The notes beneath the pieces are model-generated. The model was not told the DNA's origin, searched no databases, and was given only the letters and a program-made list of their open reading frames with translations. The translations under genes and the position numbers were made by a program. From the NCBI GenBank assembly GCA_016201805.1, contig JACQCB010000096.1:1-5158 (forward strand): 5,158 nucleotides of DNA, read 5' to 3'. Shown here one piece after another: positions 1 through 5,158 of this stretch (position 1 is its first letter; each line of letters opens with the position of its first letter). Source of the DNA: Nitrospirota bacterium. Lineage in GTDB: Bacteria; Nitrospirota; Nitrospiria; Nitrospirales; Nitrospiraceae.

Positions 1-1383
1 GCCCGCAAGAAGTTTTTGAAGTCGGCGGCGACCGAATTCTCTCACATCTGTCAGGTGGTCCAGCAGGCGGCTTTGGCCTGGCCGTCGGTGCAGTTTCGGC
101 TCAAGCACAACGGGCAAGAGGTATTCGACTATGCCGCCGTCGCATCCAGTCGTGACCGCCTGCTCCAGGTCTATGGCATGAAGGTGATGGCGCATATGGT
201 GGAGGTCCTGGCTGAGCGGCCGGGCCTGCGTCTCGAGGGCGTGACCGTCGATGCGGCGCAGACGCGGGCGGGACGGACTCCCCAGGAGTTGTTCGTCAAT
301 CGCCGGGCGGTCAAGAACGCGACGATCGCTCATGCGGTCTCCGATGGCTATGGCTCCTTCCTTGCCAAAGGGCGGTATCCCCGCTACGTGCTGTTTCTCG
401 ATGTGGACCCGGAGCGGGTTGACGTCAATGTGCATCCGACGAAACGCGAAGTCCGGTTTGCCGACCAGGACCTGATCCATCAGACGGTGCGACGGGCGAT
501 CAGGGGGGCCTTGGGCGGGCAGGTGTCGGCGCCGATGGACGGTCTGGCCGCCGGGTCGATGGCAGAGGCGTCGTCCGGCTTGGCCGGATCGCATGAAGCC
601 TGGGCCGGCGCAGACAGGCCTGCAGGGTGGCCGGGCGGAGAGGGACGAAGCTCTTTGTCGATGCCTCCCCGATCGGATTACGATTGGGCGAGAGGCGCCA
701 GACAGATGGCCTTGTCCCAAGGGACAACAGGCGGGTCTTCCAGCGCCGATCCGGCTGAAGCGCCGGGTCTTTGCGAACCGATGCAGACCTATCGACCTGG
801 GGTCGGCAGTGAGGTCGTCCCCTTGGGGCAGGTGAGCCGCACGTTTCTGATCGCGCAGGTCGGATCGGAATTGCAGGTAATCGATCAGCACACTGCGCAT
901 GAACGGGTCTTGTTCGAGCGCTTGTGGCGGGCCTGGCTGACGCAGGGGGTGGCCTCGCAGCCCTTGCTCATCGCGGAGCCGGTCGAGCTGCCGCCTCACG
1001 GAGCCGCGCTGCTCCAGCGATACGTGAGCGACTTGGAGAAGCTGGGCCTCGTGATCGAACCGTTCGGCGCCTCCGCGTTCGTGATTCGCGCGGTGCCGGC
1101 TTTGCTCGGCCATCTGGACTATCCGGCGTTGCTGCAGGACCTCTTGGACGACCTGTCGGAGTGGAATGCCGCGTCTTCCCTCGATCTGCGCGTCCGGCCC
1201 GTCCTGGCTTCGCTGGCCTGTCACTCGGCCGTCCGGGCTGGTCGCGCGATGGACTTGGCGGAAAGCAAGCAATTGATCGAGGACTGGGTCGAGGAAGGCT
1301 TGCCGATGACGTGCCCGCATGGCCGTCGCGTCGCGCTTCGCTTTCCGGCGGACGAGTTGGCCAAGATCTTCGGCCGGGCTTGA
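1..1383 (+). CDS. mutL: DNA mismatch repair protein MutL (5'-truncated by window edge)
   Basis: MutL couples mismatch recognition by MutS to downstream strand nicking and removal. The reading frame is open from base 1 (first residues ARKKFLKS, matching the family's PARRKFLKS region) to TGA at 1381-1383, leaving 460 residues. About 140 N-terminal residues with the GHKL ATP-binding motifs lie outside the window. Visible parts, in order: the transducer (S5-like) domain with QELFVNRRAVKN and VDVNVHPTKREVRF at 418-459, whose Lys codon at 442 corresponds to the ATP-contacting lysine of the family; a Gly/Ser/Pro-rich linker at about 505-800; and the C-terminal dimerisation/endonuclease domain. This last domain carries DQHTAHERVLFE (883-918), a clamp-binding-like QPLLIA (958-975), ACHSAVRAG around 1219, CPHGRR (1312-1329) and terminal FGR (1369-1377). 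These are the metal-binding motifs of nicking-type MutL, which E. coli MutL lacks. The miaA start lies 64 nt downstream; mutL-miaA adjacency is common in bacteria. Confidence 0.97.
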   Translation, partial: ARKKFLKSAATEFSHICQVVQQAALAWPSVQFRLKHNGQEVFDYAAVASSRDRLLQVYGMKVMAHMVEVLAERPGLRLEGVTVDAAQTRAGRTPQELFVNRRAVKNATIAHAVSDGYGSFLAKGRYPRYVLFLDVDPERVDVNVHPTKREVRFADQDLIHQTVRRAIRGALGGQVSAPMDGLAAGSMAEASSGLAGSHEAWAGADRPAGWPGGEGRSSLSMPPRSDYDWARGARQMALSQGTTGGSSSADPAEAPGLCEPMQTYRPGVGSEVVPLGQVSRTFLIAQVGSELQVIDQHTAHERVLFERLWRAWLTQGVASQPLLIAEPVELPPHGAALLQRYVSDLEKLGLVIEPFGASAFVIRAVPALLGHLDYPALLQDLLDDLSEWNAASSLDLRVRPVLASLACHSAVRAGRAMDLAESKQLIEDWVEEGLPMTCPHGRRVALRFPADELAKIFGRA

Positions 1384-1387
1384 GATC

Positions 1388-1488
1388 GTGATGTGTGACA
1401 GGTGACGCGTGAGGAGTGACAAGTCGGATGTGGAAGAAGAGCGAAACATGAGTCAGACACTTGTCACTCGTCACCCGTCACTCGTCAC
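1388..1488. repeat. Palindromic heptamer-repeat element, copy 1, spanning the miaA start
   Basis: The left arm (1388-1422) is five tandem 7-bp units of the form GTGANNN, mostly close to GTGACGN. The right arm (1458-1488) is four units close to CACTCGT plus a final CAC. The reverse complement of 1459-1488 matches 1395-1424 at 26 of 30 positions, with the innermost 11 (GAGTGACAAGT) perfect. The 34-nt centre (1425-1458) contains the purine-rich ribosome-binding stretch and the miaA ATG. The element begins 4 nt after the mutL stop. It resembles no insertion sequence, terminator (no T run) or CRISPR repeat that I recognise. A related copy lies at 3399-3484. Confidence 0.85.
1432..1441 (+). promoter_or_regulatory. 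Probable ribosome binding site of miaA
   Basis: The purine-rich stretch GGAAGAAGAG lies 6 nt upstream of ATG 1448. It is a weak Shine-Dalgarno match, but it is the only one well placed, and it lies in the loop of the palindromic element at 1388-1488. It favours ATG 1448 over the in-frame GTG codons at 1409 and 1430. Confidence 0.5.
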
Positions 1489-2479
1489 GTCCCTGCGTCC
1501 GCTCATCGTCCTGGCGGGCCCGACTGCGGTCGGAAAGAGCCGGGTCGCGGTCTTGCTGGCGAAAGCCCTGGGCACCGACGTGCTTACGGCCGATTCCCGA
1601 CAGGTCTATCGCGGCATGGACATCGGGATGGACAAGCCGAGCCTGGAGGAACGGCTGGGCGTGCCGCACCGGTTGATCGACTTGGTGGAGCCGGATCAGC
1701 CGTTCAATGTGGGGATGTACCGGCGGCAGGCGCTGTGTGAGATTGAGCGTCTGTACGGCCAGGGCAAAATTCCCTTGGTGGTCGGAGGGACCGGCCTCTA
1801 CGTCAGGGCGTTGCTGCATGGCTTGTGGGACGGCCCCTCGGCCGATTGGAGCTTTCGTGACCGGCTGGTCGGCGAAGCGCATGTGAATGGAGCGGAGTAT
1901 CTCCACCAGGAGCTGGCTCGCGTCGATCCGGAGTCGGCCGAACGGCTGCATCCCCACGACCATGTGAAGATCATCCGGGCTTTGGAAGTGCATCATCTCT
2001 CAGGCCATCCGCTGTCGGAGTCGCTCCGCCGTCACGCCTTCGCCGAAACCCCGTTTGCCTCCTTGCTGATCGGCCTCACGAGGGACCGCGCCGCACTCTA
2101 TCGGCGGATCGACGAACGGGTTGACGAGCAGTTGGCCAAGGGATTGGTCCAGGAAACACGCGGACTGTTGGAGAAGGGCTATGGGCGGGAGCGGGGTTCC
2201 ATGAAGGGGCTTGGGTATCGGCAGATCGCCGGATACCTGGCCGGGGACTATCCCTATGAAGAGGCGGTCCGGCTGCTCAAGCGGGATACCCGCCATTTTG
2301 CGAAACGCCAGATGACCTGGTTTCGCAAAGAGGCGGGGATGACCTGGGTGGACATCGGCGACGAGGAGTCCTTGGAAGAGGTGTCGGTCAGGCTCCTGGA
2401 CTTGATAAAACAGTTTCTCGCGGGTTTGTCTACGCGGGTCGGCTGTGGCGACGAAAAGACGGCGGTGGCGGCGGGGTAG
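1448..2479 (+). CDS. miaA: tRNA dimethylallyltransferase MiaA
   Basis: MiaA transfers a dimethylallyl group to N6 of A37 in tRNAs that read UNN codons, giving i6A, in the cytoplasm. The 343-residue product (E. coli 316) has the P-loop GPTAVGKS at residues 24-31, the substrate-site motif DSRQVYRGMDIG at 49-60 (Asp49 aligns with the catalytic Asp of the family), PHRLID at 73-78, GGTGLY at 113-118, IIRALEVH near 175-182, GYRQIAGYL near 256-264, and the C-terminal signature TRHFAKRQMTWFRK at 281-294. I chose ATG 1448 because a purine-rich site precedes it; GTG 1409 and GTG 1430 are in-frame alternatives. No ATG, GTG or TTG lies between 1448 and the P-loop, so residues 5-14 (LVTRHPSLVT) must be translated from the right arm of the palindromic repeat. 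A tail of about 20 residues after the conserved part is also unusual. The mtnP start follows 41 nt after the stop. Confidence 0.97.
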   Translation: MSQTLVTRHPSLVTSLRPLIVLAGPTAVGKSRVAVLLAKALGTDVLTADSRQVYRGMDIGMDKPSLEERLGVPHRLIDLVEPDQPFNVGMYRRQALCEIERLYGQGKIPLVVGGTGLYVRALLHGLWDGPSADWSFRDRLVGEAHVNGAEYLHQELARVDPESAERLHPHDHVKIIRALEVHHLSGHPLSESLRRHAFAETPFASLLIGLTRDRAALYRRIDERVDEQLAKGLVQETRGLLEKGYGRERGSMKGLGYRQIAGYLAGDYPYEEAVRLLKRDTRHFAKRQMTWFRKEAGMTWVDIGDEESLEEVSVRLLDLIKQFLAGLSTRVGCGDEKTAVAAG

Positions 2480-2511
2480 CGACCGGAGGCGTAGCGAGAA
2501 AGGAGCCGTGC

Positions 2512-2515
2512 GGAG
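2512..2515 (+). promoter_or_regulatory. Probable ribosome binding site of mtnP
   Basis: GGAG ends 5 nt before ATG 2521. A stronger AAGGAG at 2500-2505 is 15 nt away, too far for this ATG, and no in-frame alternative start lies suitably close to it. The conserved GIIGGSGLY beginning at residue 11 supports ATG 2521. Confidence 0.55.
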
Positions 2516-2520
2516 CGACG

Positions 2521-3402
2521 ATGGCAATACGACGAGCACAAGCAGAGATCGGGATCATCGGGGGGAGCGGCCTCTACGAAATGGAAGGATTGGAGCGGGT
2601 GCGGGAAGTCCGTCCCGCGACGCCCTTCGGACGGCCGTCGGATGCCCTGATCCTAGGTACGATCGACGGCGTGCAGGTGGCGTTTCTCTCGCGGCATGGA
2701 CGCGGTCATCGAATCACACCGAGCGAGATCAACTATCGGGCGAATATCTACGCGTTGAAGTCGGTGGGGGTGACGCGGATCATTTCCGTGAGCGCGGTGG
2801 GGAGCATGAAGGAGGCGGTGAGGCCGGGCGATGTGCTGCTGCCGGACCAATTCATCGACATGACCAAGCGCCGGGTCGGGACCTTTTTCGAGCAGGGCGT
2901 CGTCGCGCACGTGGCCTTTGCCGACCCGATCTGCTCGCGGTTGTCGGGGGCCTTGTTCAAGGCGGCCCAGGGCGCCGGCGCCACGGTCCATCGCGGCGGT
3001 GTCTATCTCTGCATCGAAGGCCCCCAATTTTCGAGCCGTGGAGAGTCGCTGCTCTATCGCCGGTGGGGAGTGGATGTGATCGGGATGACCAATCTGCCCG
3101 AAGCCAAGCTGGCCCGGGAAGCGGAACTGTGTTACGCCACGCTGGCGCTCCCGACGGACTATGACTGCTGGCATGCCACGGAGGAGTCGGTTTCGGTGGA
3201 CGCGATCATCGCCACGCTCAAGAACAACGTGGCGCTGGCCAAGCGCATCATCCGGGCGGCGTTGTCGGTGGCGGCGGAGCCGAGGACCTGCCTCTGCGCG
3301 ACGGCGCTGGAGCACGCCGTCCTGACTGCGACGCAGAACATTCCCAAGGAAACACGCAAGCGCTTGGGCCTCTTGCTCGGCAAGTATCTCGAAAAACCGT
3401 GA
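2521..3402 (+). CDS. mtnP: S-methyl-5'-thioadenosine phosphorylase
   Basis: It cleaves methylthioadenosine with phosphate into adenine and 5-methylthioribose-1-phosphate, salvaging the by-product of polyamine and other SAM-dependent synthesis. The 293-residue length fits the family. Visible motifs: GIIGGSGLY (residues 11-19, phosphate loop with Ser16), SRHGRGH (57-63), SAVGS (91-95), CIEGPQFSSRGES (164-176), GMTNLPEAKLAREAE (188-202) and TDYDCWH (212-218). Asp213 and Asp215 correspond to the adenine-contacting aspartates of human MTAP. The Met189-Thr190 pair also matches the MTAP rather than the guanosine/inosine phosphorylase pattern, so methylthioadenosine is the likeliest substrate; some bacterial and archaeal relatives prefer inosine or adenosine. 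A C-L-C pair at 257-259 near the C-terminus recalls the CXC motif of some archaeal MTAPs. The TGA stop at 3400-3402 lies inside the first unit of the second palindromic element, and a PfkB kinase gene follows. Confidence 0.92.
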   Translation: MAIRRAQAEIGIIGGSGLYEMEGLERVREVRPATPFGRPSDALILGTIDGVQVAFLSRHGRGHRITPSEINYRANIYALKSVGVTRIISVSAVGSMKEAVRPGDVLLPDQFIDMTKRRVGTFFEQGVVAHVAFADPICSRLSGALFKAAQGAGATVHRGGVYLCIEGPQFSSRGESLLYRRWGVDVIGMTNLPEAKLAREAELCYATLALPTDYDCWHATEESVSVDAIIATLKNNVALAKRIIRAALSVAAEPRTCLCATALEHAVLTATQNIPKETRKRLGLLLGKYLEKP

Positions 3403-3484
3403 CGGGTGATGTGTGAAGGGTGACGAGTGAGAATTCGGAGTGTGCAATCTGGACACTCATCACGCGTCACTCGTCACTGATCAC
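3399..3484. repeat. Palindromic heptamer-repeat element, copy 2, between mtnP and the PfkB kinase gene
   Basis: The left arm (3399-3433) is five 7-bp GTGANNN units. The right arm (3454-3484) is four CACTCGT-like units plus CAC, the same unit counts as copy 1. The arms are more degenerate here (about 23 of 32 positions complementary in the 7-bp register). The centre contains a perfect 6-bp stem, GAGTGT (3438-3443) with ACACTC (3453-3458), around a 9-nt loop. The mtnP stop codon is within the first left unit, and the GGAGG of the next gene starts 2 nt after the right arm, so the element fills nearly the whole intergenic gap. There is no T run after the hairpin, so it does not look like an intrinsic terminator. 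Confidence 0.8.
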
Positions 3485-3485
3485 T

Positions 3486-3490
3486 GGAGG
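3486..3490 (+). promoter_or_regulatory. Ribosome binding site of the PfkB kinase gene
   Basis: A strong GGAGG ends 9 nt before ATG 3500. It decides the start: ATG 3491 directly abuts it and the in-frame GTG at 3440 lies inside the repeat element, so ATG 3500 (MGKLLVVGS) is preferred. Confidence 0.8.
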
Positions 3491-3499
3491 ATGTTGAAT

Positions 3500-4414
3500 A
3501 TGGGCAAGCTGCTGGTCGTGGGGTCGGTCGCGTTGGATACAGTTCGGACTCCCTTCGGGGAAGCCAGCGAAGTACTGGGCGGGTCGGCAACCTATTTTGC
3601 GACCGCCGCCAGTTACTTCACGGAGGTGGACCTGATCGCGGTGGTGGGAGAGGACTTTCCGGAGTCGCACTTGAAGTTTCTCAAGAGCCGCGGCATCGAC
3701 CTGGCGGGGCTCGAACGGCGCAAAGGGGAGACGTTCCGCTGGAAGGGGGAGTACACCCACCAACTGAACGAGGCGCATACGCTGGACACCCGTTTGAACG
3801 TGTTCGAAACCTTCCGGCCGAAAATCCCCGAGCAGTACCGTTCCCCCGATCTGCTGTTTTTGGGCAACATCGATCCGGAGTTGCAACTCGACGTTTTGCG
3901 GCAGGTGCATCGGCCAAAGCTGGTCGCCTGTGATACGATGAATTTCTGGATCGAGGGCAAGCGGGAGGCGCTTTGGCGGACGCTCAAGGAAGTGGACGTG
4001 CTGGTGATCAACGACGGGGAAGCGCGCGCGCTCGGCGGGCATTCCAACCTTGTGCAGGTCGCCAAGGACATCCTGGCGAAGGGGCCGAAGCATCTCATCG
4101 TCAAGCGGGGGGAATACGGGGCCCTGCTGTTCAATCGCAAGCAGACGTTCGGAGCCCCGGCCTTTCCGTTGGAGGAAGTGAAGGACCCCACCGGGGCCGG
4201 CGATACCTTTGCGGGGGGCTTCATGGGCTACCTGGGGGCGACCGGAAATTTGTCGGACGAGGGCATCCGCCAGGCCATCATTTTCGGCAGCGTCATGGCC
4301 TCGTTTACGGTGGAGGCCTTCAGCCTCGACCGTCTGCGCGCGCTCGATTATAAAGAGATCGAGGCCCGCTTCCGCGAATTCAAGCGGCTGACGCATTTTG
4401 AGGACCTTGTCTAA
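3500..4414 (+). CDS. PfkB-family (ribokinase-like) carbohydrate or nucleoside kinase
   Basis: A cytoplasmic ATP-dependent kinase of the ribokinase superfamily, which phosphorylates sugars, sugar phosphates or nucleosides; the substrate cannot be read from the sequence. The 304-residue product begins with the beta strand KLLVVGSVALD and has the substrate-side Gly-Gly at 27-28 (LGGSATYFA), the NDGE motif at 171-174 (the superfamily NXXE, Mg/phosphate site), VKRGEYGALLF at 201-211 (ATP-side strand), and the PfkB signature DPTGAGDTFAGGF at 229-241 with catalytic base Asp235 and the GAG anion hole. All core catalytic elements look intact. The start at 3500 is set by GGAGG; upstream in-frame starts would add residues coded by the repeat. 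Next to mtnP, a role in nucleoside or adenine-related salvage (for example adenosine kinase) is an attractive but unproven guess; ribokinase-like sugar kinase is the alternative. The following gene starts 4 nt after the stop, which suggests co-transcription. Confidence 0.88.
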   Translation: MGKLLVVGSVALDTVRTPFGEASEVLGGSATYFATAASYFTEVDLIAVVGEDFPESHLKFLKSRGIDLAGLERRKGETFRWKGEYTHQLNEAHTLDTRLNVFETFRPKIPEQYRSPDLLFLGNIDPELQLDVLRQVHRPKLVACDTMNFWIEGKREALWRTLKEVDVLVINDGEARALGGHSNLVQVAKDILAKGPKHLIVKRGEYGALLFNRKQTFGAPAFPLEEVKDPTGAGDTFAGGFMGYLGATGNLSDEGIRQAIIFGSVMASFTVEAFSLDRLRALDYKEIEARFREFKRLTHFEDLV

Positions 4415-4418
4415 TCGC

Positions 4419-5099
4419 ATGACCGTCACGAGGGGAATCGCCGGACGGTCGGCCATGCCCCGTTGGGCCCTGGTCGGCTGCCTCTTGTGCGTGATGATCG
4501 GGTGCACGGCTGAAGAAAAACTGAAGAAGGCCGACGGATATTATCGGGAGGGCGTGGCCAATCTGGACGGCAATCGCCAGGAGGCGTTTGTTTCGTTCCA
4601 GAAGGCGCTCCAGGAAGACCCCGGCCACCGGGATGCGCATTACTATGTGGGGCACATCTATGCCGTACAGGGCAAGTACCAGCTGGCCGAAGAGCAGTTC
4701 CGGACGGTGCTGCGGATCAGTCCGGAGTACTCGGAAGCCCATGCGTATTTGGGACAGGTGCTCACGCAGCAGGATCGCTGGCAGGAGGCCATCCGCGCCT
4801 ACCGGCGGGCGCTGAGCAACCCGCTCTACGCGACCCCGGACGTCGCGTGGTTTAATTTGGGGCGGGCCCTGGCCCACGAAGGCGACATGAACGGCGCCGC
4901 GCAAGCGTTTGAGGACGCGTTGCTGGTCAGCCCCCCCAACGTGCCGTCGGGGATGGTCCATCTCGAACTCGGCCGGGCCTATTACCGGCTGGGGTATGAT
5001 GCCAAGGCACGCGAGATGTTGACGCGGGTGGCCGAACTGGACAAGGATGGACCGTACGCGGCCGAGGCGGAGAAGTTACTGGAACGGTTGAAGCACTAA
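4419..5099 (+). CDS. TPR-repeat lipoprotein, PilF/PilW-like
   Basis: Predicted lipid-anchored scaffold protein of 226 residues. The N-terminus has basic residues (Arg5, Arg10, Arg15), a hydrophobic core (WALVGCLLCVMIG, 16-28) and a lipobox-like MIG-Cys29, so signal peptidase II cleavage and lipidation of Cys29 are likely; Met at -3 is not the most usual residue. The rest is about five tetratricopeptide repeats: roughly 38-70, 72-105, 106-139, 142-175 and 178-210, with typical pairs such as HYYVGHIYAVQGKYQLAEEQF and FNLGRALAHEGDMNGAAQAF. The segment NPLYATPDVAWFNLG (134-148) resembles the PilF/PilW pilotin family for type IV pilus secretins, though other TPR lipoproteins could share it. ATG 4419 gives a 4-nt gap from the kinase gene with GAGGA 14 nt upstream; ATG 4455 also yields a sound signal peptide (MPRWALVG...) but has no good ribosome site. 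A RodZ-like gene follows, as pilF precedes rodZ in many proteobacteria. Confidence 0.85.
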   Translation: MTVTRGIAGRSAMPRWALVGCLLCVMIGCTAEEKLKKADGYYREGVANLDGNRQEAFVSFQKALQEDPGHRDAHYYVGHIYAVQGKYQLAEEQFRTVLRISPEYSEAHAYLGQVLTQQDRWQEAIRAYRRALSNPLYATPDVAWFNLGRALAHEGDMNGAAQAFEDALLVSPPNVPSGMVHLELGRAYYRLGYDAKAREMLTRVAELDKDGPYAAEAEKLLERLKH

Positions 5100-5102
5100 G
5101 GG
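5098..5102 (+). promoter_or_regulatory. Possible ribosome binding site of the last gene
   Basis: AAGGG overlaps the TPR gene stop codon and ends 12 nt before ATG 5115. It is too close to ATG 5103 to serve that codon, which is why 5115 is preferred as the start. Confidence 0.4.
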
Positions 5103-5114
5103 ATGGCTATCGCT

Positions 5115-5158
5115 ATGGAAAACGAATCCGTCGGGAGTTTCTTCAAGCAGGTCCGCGA
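5115..5158 (+). CDS. Start of a helix-turn-helix (RodZ-like) protein gene, cut by window end
   Basis: Only about 14 residues are visible (MENESVGSFFKQVR, or 18 residues from ATG 5103). The pattern of a short acidic leader followed by G-S-F-F-K-Q-V-R resembles the first helix of the Xre/HTH_25 domain at the N-terminus of RodZ and related cytoskeletal or regulatory membrane proteins. Its position directly after a PilF-like TPR gene agrees with the pilF-rodZ order known from proteobacteria. The start lies 15 nt after the TPR stop, with AAGGG at 5098-5102. The identification rests on very little sequence and should be read as a suggestion. Confidence 0.5.
   Translation, partial: MENESVGSFFKQVR

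Noticed and set aside
505..800. Divergent, low-complexity stretch in mutL as a possible insertion
   Set aside because: A variable Gly/Ser/Pro-rich linker between the N- and C-terminal domains is normal for MutL, and the frame stays open throughout.
1388..1488. Reading the inverted repeat as a mutL terminator
   Set aside because: There is no T run after the stem, the loop is very long (34 nt), and the stem extends into miaA coding sequence.
1388..1488. CRISPR-like array from the regularly spaced GTGAC units
   Set aside because: The units are 7 bp and directly adjacent, with no spacers, and the two arms are in inverted orientation.
2476..2520. Direct repeat GTAGCGA at 2476-2482 and 2491-2497 around the miaA stop
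   Set aside because: It is only 7 bp in a GC-rich purine-biased spacer and occurs twice; it is too short to separate from chance.
2653..3456. Long open frame on the - strand opposite mtnP
   Set aside because: The Arg/His-rich low-complexity translation lacks any family motif and overlaps the well-supported mtnP frame.
3440..3499. Upstream GTG start for the PfkB kinase adding 20 residues
   Set aside because: The extra segment is coded by the repeat element, and a strong GGAGG sits at the right distance for ATG 3500, where the conserved first beta strand begins.
3467..4507. Long open frame on the - strand opposite the PfkB gene
   Set aside because: It is a by-product of GC-rich coding on the + strand; its translation has no recognisable domain, whereas the + strand frame carries clear PfkB motifs.

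Overview
This is a housekeeping stretch of a GC-rich bacterial chromosome with all genes on the + strand. The order is mutL (5' end outside the window), miaA, mtnP, a PfkB-family kinase gene, a TPR lipoprotein gene, and the first codons of a gene whose N-terminus resembles RodZ-type helix-turn-helix proteins. The gene order, high GC and protein sequences resemble Nitrospira (phylum Nitrospirota). That assignment comes from memory of similar neighbourhoods, not from a search; a deltaproteobacterium or related phylum remains possible.

Layout: 1-1383 is the C-terminal three quarters of MutL, the mismatch-repair ATPase and endonuclease. 1448-2479 is MiaA, which prenylates A37 of tRNAs. 2521-3402 is MtnP, which phosphorolyses methylthioadenosine. 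3500-4414 is a PfkB-family kinase of unknown substrate. 4419-5099 is a short TPR lipoprotein resembling PilF/PilW. 5115-5158 is the start of the HTH/RodZ-like gene. Gaps are short (64, 41, 97, 4 and 15 nt) and no T-tailed hairpin terminator is visible, so the whole window could be one transcription unit. No gene-free stretch exceeds 100 nt.

The most unusual feature is not a gene. Two copies of a degenerate palindromic element, made of tandem 7-bp units (GTGACGN on the left arm, CACTCGT-like on the right arm), sit at 1388-1488 and 3399-3484. The first straddles the miaA start: its loop carries the Shine-Dalgarno-like sequence and the ATG, and its right arm is translated as part of the MiaA N-terminus. 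The second fills nearly all of the mtnP-pfkB gap and supplies the mtnP stop codon. Similarities in their central regions suggest they are two members of one dispersed repeat family.

Functionally the genes cover DNA repair (MutL), tRNA modification (MiaA), purine/methionine salvage (MtnP, perhaps with the PfkB kinase) and cell-envelope work (TPR lipoprotein and RodZ-like protein). I see no phage, transposase, CRISPR, toxin or defence genes, and no new multi-gene system. The repeat element and its intrusion into miaA are the best candidates for follow-up.
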